This document shows positions 24,601 through 36,879 of a DNA stretch of 64,000 nt, one piece after another (within the stretch, counting starts at the first letter, position 1; the number at the start of each line of letters is the position of its first letter). Source of the stretch: Sciurus carolinensis (taxonomy: Eukaryota; Chordata; Mammalia; Rodentia; Sciuridae); NCBI RefSeq assembly GCF_902686445.1, contig NC_062222.1, positions 38,439,792-38,503,791 on the forward strand. Reading direction: 5' to 3'. The notes below the pieces were generated by a model. The model ran no database searches. It was given only the letters and a program-made list of their open reading frames with translations, and was not told the origin of the DNA. The translations under genes and the position numbers were made by a program.

Positions 24601-27600
24601 CCTCAATGACCCACATAACTTGTATGACCTGCATAGCCTACCATCACCTGAGTACTCTATAACCTTTGTAGCCCCAGTGACCAAGGAAGTTCTATGACCT
24701 GAGTTGCCTCTATGGGTGTAGACACTTTCACCTGAGTAGCTTCTGTTGATGTTTAGTTCCCGTGACACAGTATTTTCTAGGAACTTTGTAAATTCTATAA
24801 AAAGCATTGCCTCTGTGACTTGCATTGTTTCTATGACCCATGTTGCCTCTATGGCCTGAGTAAACAAAATGACTTTACTAAGCCCTACATGTGTAACATC
24901 TATGGTCTGAGTATACACTATTGCCTGAAAACCCTCTAGGAACTGACTAATCTCTATGAACTGATATATTCTGTGGCTAGGCAAAACCTCTATGACCAGG
25001 GTAACCTTTGAGATCTGTACAGTTTATATAGCCTGAGTAGCTTCAATAACCTGCATAGCAACTGCAGCCTGTGTAGCCTTCATTGTACTTGTATCCTCTA
25101 TGACCTGAGGGGCTTCTATTATTCCTGTATCCTCTATGACCTGAGTAACCTCTATAACCTGTGTAACCACTATGACCTCTATAGTCACTTACACCCAAGT
25201 AGACTCTATGACCCTTATAGCCTCACAGACCTTTGTGTCTCTGTAGAATGAGTAGCATCTATATCCTTGGTATATTGATGACATGTGCTGCCTCTGAGAC
25301 CTGTGTAGCACCTATGCACTGAGTAGTTAAAAAGACATTAGTAGCTCCTTTGACCTGTGTAACCTCTAGTGCCTGAGCAACCTCTATGACTTGAGTAGCC
25401 CTTTGACCTGCATAGACTCTATGGCCTGACTAGCTTCTACTGTCTGAATGACCTCTAGAACCACAGTAGACTCTATGAACCACATAACCTCCATGATCAG
25501 CATAACCTCTATGACCTTCATAAAATTTTTTTATTGAGTATCCTCTATGGCCTGAAATGCCCCTATGTATGGTGTAACCTTTATGATCTCCATAGTCTTT
25601 TTGTTTTGAGTAGCTGAAATGATCTAAGTAGCATCTATGACCTGCATAACCTCCATGTTCTAAATAGCCTTTATGCCCTCTTTTGCCTCTTTTGCCAGAG
25701 TAGCTTCTATGAGTGCACTAGACACTAAGTCATAAATTAGACTGTATGGTCTCAATAGTCCCTATTACCTGAGTAGCATCTATGACCTGTGTTGCCTCTA
25801 TTACTAGAGTAACCACTAAGAACTGCATAATCTCTAAGGTATAAATGTATATATGACCTTTTGTAGTTCCTGCGACCTGCAAAGTATCCATGCCCTTAGT
25901 AGTTTCTTTAGCCTTCACACCCGTTATTACCTGAGTAGTATCTCTGGCCTAAGGAGCCTGAGTGACATGAGTAAGACCTGAGTATGACCTGAGCCTCTTG
26001 TACAACTTGAGTAGGCTCTATATCTGGCATAACCTATAGACCTAGTGTACTGTAAATCTATGATCTGATTACCTGCAATGACCTTTTAATCCTCTCTTTT
26101 CTAGAAGAGTCTATAATCTGCCAAGTTTCTTTAAATAGAGTAGCTTCTATTACTGCACTAGATTCTATGTCCTGAGTAGTCATGATGAACTTTGTGGCCC
26201 CTATGAATTTAGTAGTTCCACTGACCTACAAGCATCTATGGCCTCTGTATCCTCTATGACCTGTGAACTATTTATCACATGAGCTATCTCTATTACCTAT
26301 ATAGTGTCTGTGACCAAGTACCCTCTATGGTCTATGTAGACTCTATGAGCATTTTAGCCTCAAGAACCTAGGTAAACTCTGTGACCAGCAATGCCTCTGA
26401 GACTTGTAATGCATCTCTGACTTATGTAGCCTCTATGAATTAAGAAACCAAAATGACTTCAGTAATTTCTATAACTACCTGTATAGTCTCTATGACCTTA
26501 ACAGCATTTATGACCTATATTGATCTTTGAATCCTTGCCCTGACTAGCCTCTACTGCCTGCATATCCTCTAGAAGTAGAGTAGACTCTATGATCTGCATC
26601 ATCTCTGTAACCAGTATAACCTTTATGATCCTCATAGCCTTTTTATTCTGAGTATGTTCTATGGTCTACACAGCCTCTATGTAGCCTTTACAACCTGTGT
26701 ATTTCAGTGACCAGCATAGTCTCTATGACCTGTACAGTCTCTATGTCATGAGTAGATTCTAAGGCTTGTGCAGAATTTATAACCTGTATATGCCATATGG
26801 CCTGACAGACTAAATGACCTGAGTTATTTCTATGCCCTGCTAAACCTCTATCTGAGTAGCCTCTATGTCATAAATAGCCTAAATGATGTTAGTAGTCCCA
26901 ATGATCTGTGTAGCTTCTATGACCAGTATCAACTCTAATTCCAGTGTAGCCTCTGACTATGTTCAATGATTGCATAGCTTCTATGACCTGAGTAGGCCCA
27001 TTGACCTTTACAACCTTTACAACCATTATTGCCTAAATTACCTCAACAGCCTCTATGACATCACTATTCACTTTTTACCTTCGGAGACTTTATGGTTCGA
27101 GTAACCTCAATGAATTGCAAAGACTCTATGATCCTCTTGCCCTCTATTATCTGTGCAGTCTTTATGACCTACATAGATTTTAGTCCACTGAGTATCCTCT
27201 GTGGATTTTGTGGTTCTATGCCTTAGGTAGTCTCTATATCTTCTATGGCATTAGCAATTTCTATGACTGGTGTATATTCTATGACCTGAGTATCTTGAAT
27301 AGCATGCATAGTAACAAGGAATGTTTAGCCTCATTTATCTGCATAACTGCTAAGACATGTGTATCCTTTTTGGCCTAAGTAACCTAAATAGTCTCCATGA
27401 CCTACATAGCACTTATGACCTAGGTAACTTCCCTCACCTGAGTAGTCTCTGAAACTTCCATACCTTAAATGACTGGAGTAGTTCCTATGACTATATACCC
27501 TGTATGACCTGAATATTCTGTGTGAACGGAGTAGCCTTTATGACTAATATATCTAATATGGCCTGAAGAACCCCTAAGACTTGCAATGTCTCTATAGTCT

Positions 27601-28204
27601 GCATAATATCTGTGATATGTATATCTTTCATGAATCATAGTTGTCGTGTCCTACACAGTCACTATGATCTATGCCACATTTATGGCCTGGGTAGCTTAAA
27701 TGACCTATATATCTATGACCTCAGAAGTCAATAAGACATGCACATCCTCTGTGTCATGAGTGTTATCCAGGATTTGAACAATTCTATAGCCTACATAGCC
27801 TAAATAAACTTATATCTCCTAAGACTTGTATAGCCTCTACATATTGCATAGTCTCTGTGACCTCAGTAGCCCCTAAAACTTGCTTATTATCTGTAGCCTG
27901 GATAACTGCTATTGCCTGAATAACTACTAGTACCATCAATGACCTGCATAGATTCTATAGACTAAGTAGCTTAAATGTTCTTAGTCATCACTATTATTTT
28001 TGTCCTGAGTTTCTTCTGTGATCTGATTATCTTCTATGAAGTTAGTATTCTACAGCCAGAAAAACTATTCTGATGTGCCTACACTCTATAGACTGAGTAT
28101 GATCTATGATCAACATGACTTCTATAACCTATATAGATTTTATGACCAAAATGACCCCTATTGCCTGCATAGTCTCCATGAACTACATTGACTCTAAAGC
28201 CTAA
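18661..28204 (+). repeat. 18-bp satellite, forward orientation, longest block
   Basis: About 9.5 kb of diverged CTCTATGACCTGAGTAGC-type units with no other insertion that I can see. Minus-strand frames translate to repeated Ala-Thr-Gln-Val-Ile-Glu or Gly-His-Arg-Gly-Tyr-Ser, depending on frame (for example 24,547-24,984). They arise from the six-codon period and are not genes. Confidence 0.88.
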
Positions 28205-28704
28205 GTGACCTGGATGAGATATCAGGAAGATCAGAACATTTTGACTCTGGTGTTGGACATGGATTGGCCCATGAATGACAGCTAGATATAACTTGCACAT
28301 TCCTGGAGCACATCAGACAGGCCGGGATCATATATCTCCTTTCTCCTCAAGGTTTCTGTGGTTCAGAGGATAAAGATTAGGGATTTCTCTTCCATGGACA
28401 GAATTAGGAGATGGGTTGGTAACATCTGGATAGTCAGGGACCTTGACCTGCAGTAATACATGGGGAAACTGGATAAAGAAGGGCAGGTTACCCTACAGCA
28501 GTAGGATACCACTGGATTAATGCTGTAATATGTAGACTGAAAGAAGAAATCCATGTAGAAACAGGGAGGGAAAAAATTCAGAGAGAGCAGAGTTGGTTTC
28601 TTAGTGGATGAAGTTATCTGAACTCACTGACCATTTAGAATGTAAAGGAGACATGCATAGCCATTGTCCCCACAGACTTGTGTCACAAAGCCCCACATTT
28701 CTTA

Positions 28705-28905
28705 TTTTAGTTGAGGCAGTATCAGGGATTGAACTCAGGGGTACTCAGCCCCTAATGAGTCACATCCTCAGTCTTATTTTGTATTTTATTTAGAGAGAGG
28801 ATCTCACTGAATTGCTAATTACCTCACTTTTGCTGAAACTGGCTTTGAGCTCACAATTCTTCTGTGTCAGCCTCCTGAGCTACTGGGATTACAGGCGTGT
28901 GCCAT
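28705..28905 (-). mobile_element. Composite B1-ID-like SINE, antisense
   Basis: On the plus strand it reads ID-like sequence (GGGATTGAACTCAGGGG), an A/T-rich linker, then antisense 7SL/B1-like sequence ending with GCTACTGGGATTACAGGC. It is flanked by a perfect 13-bp target duplication, CCCACATTTCTTA (28,692-28,704 and 28,906-28,918). From known rodent SINEs, this B1-plus-ID design fits squirrel-family genomes. It was inserted into a ~365-bp satellite unit. Confidence 0.88.
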
Positions 28906-30817
28906 CCCACATTTCTTAGAATTCTTCTCATCCACCTTTAGAGAATTTGATTTATCCTCCCAAGTGCAGACTACAATCTAGATAGATTTGTTGTAGCCTG
29001 GTAGCCAGGAACCCCACAACAATGTTGCCCCATCTATTACCCCTGAGAGAGGAAAGGGTACTGAAATAAATGTTTCACCAGAGTAGTAGGGAAAAACAGG
29101 ATTAAAATTTGCCCATTGCAGACATGTTGAGGCCATCCTGGTAGGAACAGAATGGAAGAAATTCTGGAAGTACCAAAGCTGTGGAACTCACACTGTGAAT
29201 TTTTCTTGTGCACAGGCAGGATTCAAATTTAAGTGCACATGTGCAGATAAGTGTACTTGATGGTGTTCTATAACTGCACATTCCTTAAAGTAATTTTTGA
29301 CCATCATTGGAGCATCAGGATTACTCTTCCCCAGCCAGCTTGAGGAGTAGACAAATTAATTACACCTGGGGTGGCAGGGCTTTAGAAAAAAGCCTCACCT
29401 GTGAAGGTAGGATAAGTGGAATAAGCTGAAGTGAAAGTTTTACATATAACAGAAGACTCACAAAGTAAAAGTGCCAGTGGCAGTTTTCCTGAAGCCATTC
29501 CTCTCAAAATGCAGGAGAAGAATTTCTCAAATGGGGAAGAATTGTTTCTCATAGCATGCAAGATGCTAGGCCCTATGTTGGAGACAGGATGTCAACTAGG
29601 CATGCACTTTGTGCTGAGATTGTGTATAAGGTCAGATTGGCAGGGTTCTAACATGGAAGCTTGCAGAACTAGAAAAAAACCTCCCTTTTCAGATATGGAC
29701 TTAGAAACACAGGTCACATCTTGCAAGTCAAGATCCTCACAAAGGAACTTCCCATGTGGGAACCCCTAAGAGGAGGGATCAACTGAAGTAGAAGTTTACA
29801 GAAGCAGTTGACACTAAGCATGCAGAAATTCAGCTGCAGTCACCTTGTGATAATTTCTGGAAGAAAATGAGAATTAAATCCTAATGACTGATTCTCTGAG
29901 GATATGGGTTTATCCTCAACCCAGGTTGGCATGTGATATCCAATGCATATGAACAGAACCCTGCACCTAGTCTCAGTCTCAAACTGACACATTCCTGCAA
30001 GTATTTTTGTACCAACCCTGGGTCATTGAAATTAACCTTCTCTGGCAAGATCTAGGAAAATGAGGAGGATATCACTTCTATGAAGTCCTGGGCCTTTTCA
30101 AGTCAGAACTGCTAGGACCCCACTTGGGTCATCTGAAGTCTAGTGTTTATCCAATATTAAGGAACACAGAGGGAATGGTGCCAATTGTAAGAAGTCCAAG
30201 GCCATTCTAGGATGCAATAGGAGTAAAACACCATGGAAAAGAGGAAAATTTTTATCCCAGTGTGTAGTCATGCCTAGCCCCATGTTGTACCTGGAGGGAA
30301 ATGCATGGATGCCTGCCCTATGCTGACAACACAAACCACCATTTTTGGGAAATCTTGCTGCCACCCTAGAGGCATTGTAGAAATCCATTTCTCCCTATAC
30401 TGAGGAGGAAATGGATTTGTCATTGTTAGGGAAGTAGGGACAGTAGGAAATGCCTTGCCTTCATTTGAATGCAAGGAGAACTTGGATAAAACTTAAATAA
30501 AGCTTTCTAAAATGATACATAGGACACCTATAATGAGAATGTGGGAGTTTCATGCATTCTGAGTAGGACCCTGGCATAATTGTGAGGAAGATATTCCAGG
30601 AACAGGAGAACACTTTGTCCCTAGTGTTGGGAATGGTCGGCTACACAATGTGAACTGTATAGCAATTGTGCACACTCGGAACGTTTCACACATTCTGGGG
30701 TACATGCCTCCAACTCAAGTTTCCTGTGGCCTAACCTGATGGCATTATATTTGCTTTTCCTTGGACATACTTAGGAGGAGATGAATTGTTCATATGTATG
30801 CAGCCAGGTGCCATATG

Positions 30818-31150
30818 TGTGAGAAATAGAAAATTCTGTGATCCATTTTCAGAATATAATATATAGCCTTAATTGGGGTGTAATATACAATTGTAAACAT
30901 TTTAGCTATAGCCCTTCCTTTTTCCCACTCCAATTTTAAAATCAGTTAAATGAGTGGATTTTAACACTGTGTTCTTCATATCAGAGCAAGGGAAGTGCTG
31001 TGTTTAGGGATAAAGAAAGTGAATGCCCACCCATGTGTTTGCTTGCCAGATTTGTTCAGTAGCACACCCTTCTGCAGAAGTAAAGTTTGCTTTGCCAAGC
31101 TACTTCCAAGTGCATGTGTTATTCCTTCTGGCACTCCTGCATTTCTAACA
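30818..31150 (+). mobile_element. Solo-LTR-like insertion in the ~365-bp satellite
   Basis: About 333 bp with TG...CA ends and an extended imperfect terminal inverted repeat (TGTGTGAGAAAT near 30,816, ATTTCTAACACA at 31,141-31,152). Removing it restores the A'-B' unit spacing to about 360 bp. Near the right end AAGTAAAGTTTGCTTTGCC looks like the end of a retroviral LTR. I could not define an exact target duplication, so orientation and class are tentative. Confidence 0.6.
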
Positions 31151-31699
31151 CATGAACAGCCTTGACCTGCAGTAATACTAGGAGAAGTTAGGTAAATCTA
31201 AGGTCAGGTTAACAAAAGAAAAAGGGGACTTCCAGGATTAAATTTGCTAGATATTTGCTGCCTGAAATAATTTCAGATAAGAACAAGGAGATAAAATTTC
31301 TCCAAAGGAGTAGGATCGTATGAGAATTGTCTGACACCAGGGTGAATCTAGGATGTGGTTTGCATATATGGAACATTGCCTGCCATCAGGCCTGTGTCTC
31401 GATACCTCAGATTTCTGAGGGCTCTTCTGACCCACCTTTGGTGTACTAGAAGTATCCTTTCAAGGCCATGCTAAGGACTAGATGAATTGTTCATGGCTTG
31501 GAAGCCAGTAACTTCACTAAGAGACTTCCGCATCTGAAACTGTTGGGAAACAAAGGAAAATTGAAATAAAGATTTAGCCAGAGATATAAGGTTTAACCAG
31601 GAGGTAAATGTGCCACAACAGACAGCCTGAAGTCTTTCCTGATAGGAATAGCATGAATGAAATTCTCAGAAAGATAATAACTCTATGTCACGAGACTTA

Positions 31700-32080
31700 T
31701 ATATTCCCTTAAACATAATTTGATGCATCATTAAAAATGAACACGTGTGGTGTTGAGTTGAGGTGCAGGCCCTGGAAGTATAATTCATGGCTTCAGCAGT
31801 TGAAATAATGGGAAGTGAATTTGCAATAATAGACATGCTTTATTCAGAGGTGGCAGGGTCTCCTAGCCCAGGACCTGAGTCTATCCCTAGACTTTTATAA
31901 TATGCATGTCATAAAAAGAAGGGGTATTGCCAACAGCTTATATAAGTGAGTTCAGGCTTGCAAGCGAATATTTATGACCTTGAGTAGATATGCTGAATCA
32001 GGGTGTTTATACCTTTGACTACATACTAAAGTCATAGCCCACTGGAAGCCTTGACAAAGGAACCTAAGTATGCCCCTTTT
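31700..32080. mobile_element. Unidentified ~350-bp insertion in the ~365-bp satellite
   Basis: The B'-C' interval is 720 bp instead of about 365. Sequence before about 31,690 and after about 32,085 aligns with the B unit at 29,100-29,350, so roughly 350 bp in between is foreign. It may be another LTR or a SINE; I recognise no family and no target duplication. Confidence 0.5.
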
Positions 32081-32989
32081 GGGACTGCTCTACTTGTGCA
32101 TACCTGCATATTGGCTGATGTCCTGCACTACTACATTCCTTAGGACTCATCTGGCATAAAGCTGTGGCATAGGGATTACTCTTTACTGACCAGGTCAATG
32201 ACATGAATTGGTCACAGCTGAGCTGGCAGGGATGAATGATGAATCTTGTCCCGTGGGAACTTCTAGACTAAGCAGAGTTAGTATATGTAAATTTTTTGAG
32301 ACATAATAAAGGAAACACACACAATAAAAATGCCAGTGGCAGGTAACTTGAGGCCATTCCTCTCAAAACAAGGAAGAAGAAAATTTCTGGAAGGACAGTT
32401 GTTTTTCAGAGGATGCAAGTTCCTGCTTGGAGGCATGATGTCAAGTAGACAAGCTTAGAGTGCTATATCCATTCTGCAGTTCCTGAATGAGAGATTTGCC
32501 AGTGCATTAGATAACATTTCCCGTGCTCAGATATATTTGGAGTAGGATTGGTCACACTTGGGGAGCCAGTGCCTGAATGAAGGCATGTTGGAAACCCTGA
32601 CAAGTGTTAATAGCTGATATTAAAGATGAACCACAGAATGATTTGACACTCAGCATGCAAAGATGCAGCAGCAGTCACCAACAAGTCATTTCTGGAAGGA
32701 GGAAGAATAGATTCCTGAAAGAAAGAACTTATTCTCTGATGAGCTGGGCATGTATTGGGCCTAATTTGGGCCCAAGTGATATATTCAATGTGGATTCCCA
32801 GAGTCTTGCACATTGTCTGATGTTCCAAATTGCCATATTGCTATGGGTGCATCTGAACAAAACTTGGGCCATTGGAATTAACAATCTCTGTTGCCTACAG
32901 TCACCATTGCCCAGATGAGAACTTTAGTTTATAAAGCATGAAAGAGGATCCCAGACACTTGGGATCCTTCCAAGTCCTTTGCTGTAATT

Positions 32990-33482
32990 TAAAAAGACTT
33001 GGGGAATCCTTTTATTAATTTTGTTAACTGATTGACTAAACCTATTGAAAGACAAGTAGATAATTTGGAGACTGCCAATGTTCTGATCAAACAATTGGCT
33101 TATGAAAATGCCAACCAAGATTGTAAGGAACTAATAAAATCTATTTATCATAAAGTGGACACTACACTTCCTGATTTAATAAAAGTATGTAAGAATATTG
33201 GAACTGAAACTCATAAAGCAGCTTTTTCTGGCTGCTGCTTTAAAGCCCCCTGAAAAACTTTGTTACAATTGTAAAAAGCTTGACCATCTTCAAAAGGACT
33301 GTAAGATAAAAGAAAAAAAAGGGCCACAAAAACAACCCAATCAGAAATGTCCAATCTGTCATAAAGAATTTTGTTGGGCTAATCAATGCAGATCTAAAAC
33401 AGACCTGTTGGGAAACCCAATTACATGTCACCTCCCCACCCAGAGCCAAAGGAAGAGGAACCCTTTTCATCTGCAGATATGA
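32990..33482 (+). pseudogene. gag: ERV gag: capsid C-terminus and nucleocapsid
   Basis: The first part, best seen at 33,032-33,253, resembles the end of a betaretroviral capsid, including a KPIERQ segment and the QLAYENANQDCKELI helix. The second, in another frame at 33,198-33,482, contains a zinc knuckle CYNCKKLDHLQKDC (Cys-X2-Cys-X4-His-X4-Cys). A second knuckle-like CPICHKEFCWANQC has Cys where the His is expected. Zinc knuckles bind genomic RNA in retroviruses. A frameshift around 33,200-33,250 separates the two parts, and a stop precedes 33,032, so no Gag could be made. The nucleocapsid frame overlaps the protease frame downstream. Confidence 0.87.
33410..33416 (+). promoter_or_regulatory. 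Gag-pro -1 frameshift slippery site
   Basis: GGGAAAC lies in phase G GGA AAC relative to the nucleocapsid frame. A -1 slip there enters exactly the frame of the dUTPase-protease segment. This heptamer is a known betaretroviral gag-pro type. I did not evaluate a downstream pseudoknot. Confidence 0.75.
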
Positions 33483-34000
33483 ATGTCTCCTTCACAGATG
33501 TTTCCAATTCAAACAGAAGCTCCTTCCACAAATCCTTTCATGCCACTAGAGGGAACCTAGGAAGAGATTTAATTACTACTGAGGATGCTCACATACATCT
33601 CCCTGGGGTAGTTTGTAAAATTGCTACCCAAATTCAAGGACCTCTACTTAAAGGTACCTTTGATTTAATTTTGCCCTGCTCTCACAGTGCTAAAGAAGGA
33701 AAATTTATAATTCCTGGAGTGATTGATTCTGATTATACTAGTATAATATATATTCAAGTTTGGTCTCATATGCCCTTAAATCTTCCCAAAGAATCCTCCA
33801 TAGCTCAATTAATAGTCATTCCTTATATTACTGCCAAACAAACCCTAAATGAAAGAGGGAATGCAGGATTTGGTTCCACTATTATTGGAGCATGTTTACC
33901 TATTACTGAAAAGAGACCAAACTTAACCCTTTCTTTAAATGAGCAGTCAATCATAGGGTTATTGGACACTGGTGCTGATGTTACAGTTATAACTGTTTAA
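33410..34000 (+). pseudogene. pro: ERV dUTPase-protease (pro) fragment
   Basis: A frame open from the slippery site to TAA 33,998. The first part is a dUTPase-like domain: GVIDSDYTSII and RGNAGFGST correspond to conserved dUTPase motifs around the active site and the C-terminal P-loop-like region. It is followed by the aspartic-protease motif LLDTGADVTVI, with DTGA at 33,965-33,976. In betaretroviruses dUTPase lowers dUTP and protease cleaves the polyproteins. The frame stops four codons after that motif, so flap and C-terminal protease parts are missing from it. The dUTPase part looks uninterrupted; the protease is broken. It would be read through the -1 shift rather than from its own start. 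Confidence 0.87.
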
Positions 34001-34239
34001 ATGTAGCCTAATACATGACCCTTACAGAGGGCCACCCTGGTTTAAGGCATTGGAAGAAACAACAAACAGTTGTCTAATAGTTCTCTATGGTTGCAATGCT
34101 CCACCACTTCCAAACCACAGCAAGTTATTACTCATATTCGATCATACATTATGGCACTTCCCTTTCCTATATGAGGAAGAGACATCTTACACAAGTTATA
34201 AACATCTATGGAGTCGCCTTTTTTATAGGGGTCTCTGCA

Positions 34240-35925
34240 GAATTGACCACCTTATCATTAAAATGGAAGGCCACCTCTCTTATCTGGGTAGAATGGCCAT
34301 TGTCTAAGAAGAAGGTGACAGCCCTCATTCAATAACAGTTACAATTGGTACATATTGAATCTTCTAACAGTCCATGGAATACACCCATTTTTATCCATAA
34401 AGAAGAAATCAGGGAAGTGGAGATTATTATAAGATTTCAGAGAAATTAGTTAATGTGTACAACCTATGGGTCCATTTCAGTGTGGATTGCCTAACCCTAA
34501 TCTAATTCCTCAAGATTTTTCCTTAAAAGACTATTTTTTTACAATTCCTCTCTTTCCTGATGATCAAAAAAAATTTACCTTTACATTTCCCATTTTCAAT
34601 TATCATAAGCCCACTGATACATATCAGTGGAAATTTCTTCCTCAAGGTATGTTAAATAGCCCCACATTATGTCAACATTTTATAAATAAGACTGTTCAAC
34701 CTTTCTGACATTTATTTCCACATATTCTTGTCTATCATTATATGGATGATATTTTGGTTACTGGGCCAATACTTATAGAAGATACTTTAACTAAATTACA
34801 ACACATTCTATTACAAACTAGCTTCCATATGGCCACAGAAAAAATTCAACAACACCCTATTAACTATTTAGGACATAAGATATTCCGCTTTTCCATTCCT
34901 CATATTCCAAAATTGACTCATTCTTCCAAATTTTCCTTAGTTCATTTGCAACAATTTTTAGGACATTTAAATTGGGTTTGACCATACATTTCTTTAACTT
35001 CTGATATGTTGTTGCCTTTTTTTCAGCTTCTGAAAAAAAAAAAAAAAACAACATAATCCTACGAGTTTTTTTGCAGTTAACTCCTACACTGACTACAGTT
35101 CTTCAGCATGGTAAAGAAAAGTTATCTACAGTTTTTATAGATAGACTCCAAACACTCAATGTTCCTTTATCTTTAGTAATCTTTACAGGAAAGTCTTATG
35201 CCTTTCCTGCAGTTGTTGCCATTTATAATCAAATCTTGTATATAATAGAGTGATTATAGTCTTAACACTTTTCAGAAGAAATGTTCTCCCTTATGTTGAT
35301 ATGTATGCTCAATTGATCTTAGATGGTCACAATCATATCTAATCTCTTACAGGAATGGACATTCATGTACTTTACCTTACTTATGAAAAGACGTTACATT
35401 TAAAGTAATTAAGATTTTCTTCATATTATCAAACTGTCTTAACTGATTTTTCAGCTTCTATTGCTTTCCTTGCATCTCTGGATAAATGTCTTTCCTTATT
35501 GTTTCAAGTCTTTCATGTTCCTTCTTCTATAATCTTCTCCATTCCACTTTCCAGTGGGATTATTGTCTATACTGATGGAGGAAAACAATGGGGTGTGGCA
35601 TCTATATTCACTGATAAAAAATGGACTGATTATTACACATTGTCTCAAGCTTCTCCTTAACAAACAGAATTAGCTGCAATTATTTTGACTCTTTGTATGT
35701 TTTTCACTGCTTTAAACATCATTACAGATTCTCAGTATATGGCCAAACTGAGGCCTCATATTTCCTCTTCAATTTTATCACCTCAGTTAGACTCTAATTG
35801 GTTATCTCTCTTTATCACTCTTCAATCTTTTTTACTGGATCATACAGTTCCATCCAGTATTTCATGTAGCCACACTAAGATACCTGAACCACTCACTAAA
35901 GAAAAATTCTCAGATTGATGCTGCT
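34240..35925 (+). pseudogene. pol: ERV reverse transcriptase and RNase H remnant
   Basis: RT starts near 34,253 with a WVEWPLSKKKVTALIQ segment, then SPWNTP-like sequence near 34,370. An LKDYFFTIPL motif carries the first catalytic Asp, followed by LPQGMLNSPTLCQ. The catalytic YMDD is at 34,739-34,750 in the same frame as the upstream block, separated by a single in-frame TGA at 34,706. RNase H is recognisable by VYTDGG near 35,564-35,582. Several stops and frame changes and an A-rich run near 35,033-35,048 interrupt it. These domains copy viral RNA and degrade the RNA strand; this copy cannot make a full enzyme. Confidence 0.88.
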
Positions 35926-36734
35926 ATAAAATCACTTTATCCTTTCTTTTCAGATGCCATGGAATCACACAATTTTTTTCATCAAAATGCTCATTCTTTA
36001 ATGAAAACTTTTTCTATTTCCTTTCAACAGGCCCATTTCATTGTTAACAATTTCTCTCATTGCACACCCTTTTGTTCCACTACTTGGGAAACTGTAAACC
36101 CTTGAGTTACACATTATAATGCCCTTTGGCAGATGGATGTAACTCATTTCCCTCCTTTCTATCCCTATTCCTTTTTACACATTACCATAGATACATCCTC
36201 AGGCCTTGAATGGGCCAGTGCACATCATTCAGAGAAGATCTCAGCCTGTATCAATCATGTGCTCCTTTGGATTGCCACCATGGGTAAACCTCATGTTTAA
36301 AAACTGACAATGCCCCTGCTTATATATCTAGTGCCTTTGCTCAGTTTTGTAATCAATGGGATATAATTCTAACCCATGGAATTCTTCACAATACTGTTGG
36401 ACAGTTCTTAGTTGAACATGCATACTGCATGCTTAAAACATGCCTTTTACAACAAAAACAAAAAAGGGTACCTAGCTTTGCTCCTATTAGTAATGCTCTC
36501 AATATTGCCTTATTCACAATAAATGCTCTTAATTTACAGTATAAAGACAATACATATCGCTTATCCTCTGCCTTGGACAGGCACTTTACTCCTAAGGAAT
36601 CACTACCAAAAATTTATGTAAAATACCGAGTTCCACCACATTCCATATGGTGGGGCCCTGCATCTTTGATTACATGGGAGAAGGGATATGCTGCTGCTCT
36701 TACTCCTGTCTGCATTCCTACCAGGTGTGCGTGA
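35926..36734 (+). pseudogene. pol: ERV integrase remnant
   Basis: A His/Cys-rich zinc-binding-like N-terminus is seen near 35,990-36,080. The catalytic core follows: Asp in QMDVTHFP (36,136-36,138), Asp in TDNA (36,306-36,308) and Glu in VEHAY (36,414-36,416). The first two lie in different frames, so at least one frameshift separates them. The C-terminal part continues to about 36,734. Retroviral integrase inserts the DNA copy into host chromosomes. The remnant is broken, but the order of the DDE residues makes the family clear. Confidence 0.85.
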
Positions 36735-36879
36735 CCCATTCATCATCATGAGTTGTCATTGAGGACTTCACATTCTGATTCCCAAATAACATTTGACCCT
36801 GAATGAAGAGGATCCTGATTCAAAGAAGGAACCTCCAACAAGAACAAGAGGCCCAAGAGACCTTCTGTCTTCTAATCAT

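Larger units (their letters stand above)
28205..32920 (+). repeat. ~365-bp satellite, block 2 (higher-order array)
   Basis: The marker segment recurs near 28,416 (A), 28,990 (B), 29,355 (C), 29,705 (D), 30,067 (E), 30,420 (F), 30,792 (A'), 31,485 (B'), 32,205 (C') and 32,549 (D'). Normal spacing is 344-373 bp. The three long gaps are explained by insertions: a SINE in A-B, a solo-LTR-like element in A'-B', and an unidentified ~350-bp insert in B'-C'. This gives one full six-unit cycle and most of a second. It ends where the ERV at 32,925 begins. Confidence 0.8.

Noticed and set aside
24547..24984. 145-codon minus-strand frame
   Set aside because: It is the opposite-strand translation of the same satellite, with repeated Thr-Gln-Val-Ile-Glu blocks. 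Similar frames occur throughout the array.
583..28204. CRISPR-like or regulatory direct repeats in the long array
   Set aside because: Units are head-to-tail and degenerate without spacers, in a retroelement-rich mammalian setting. It is a satellite.
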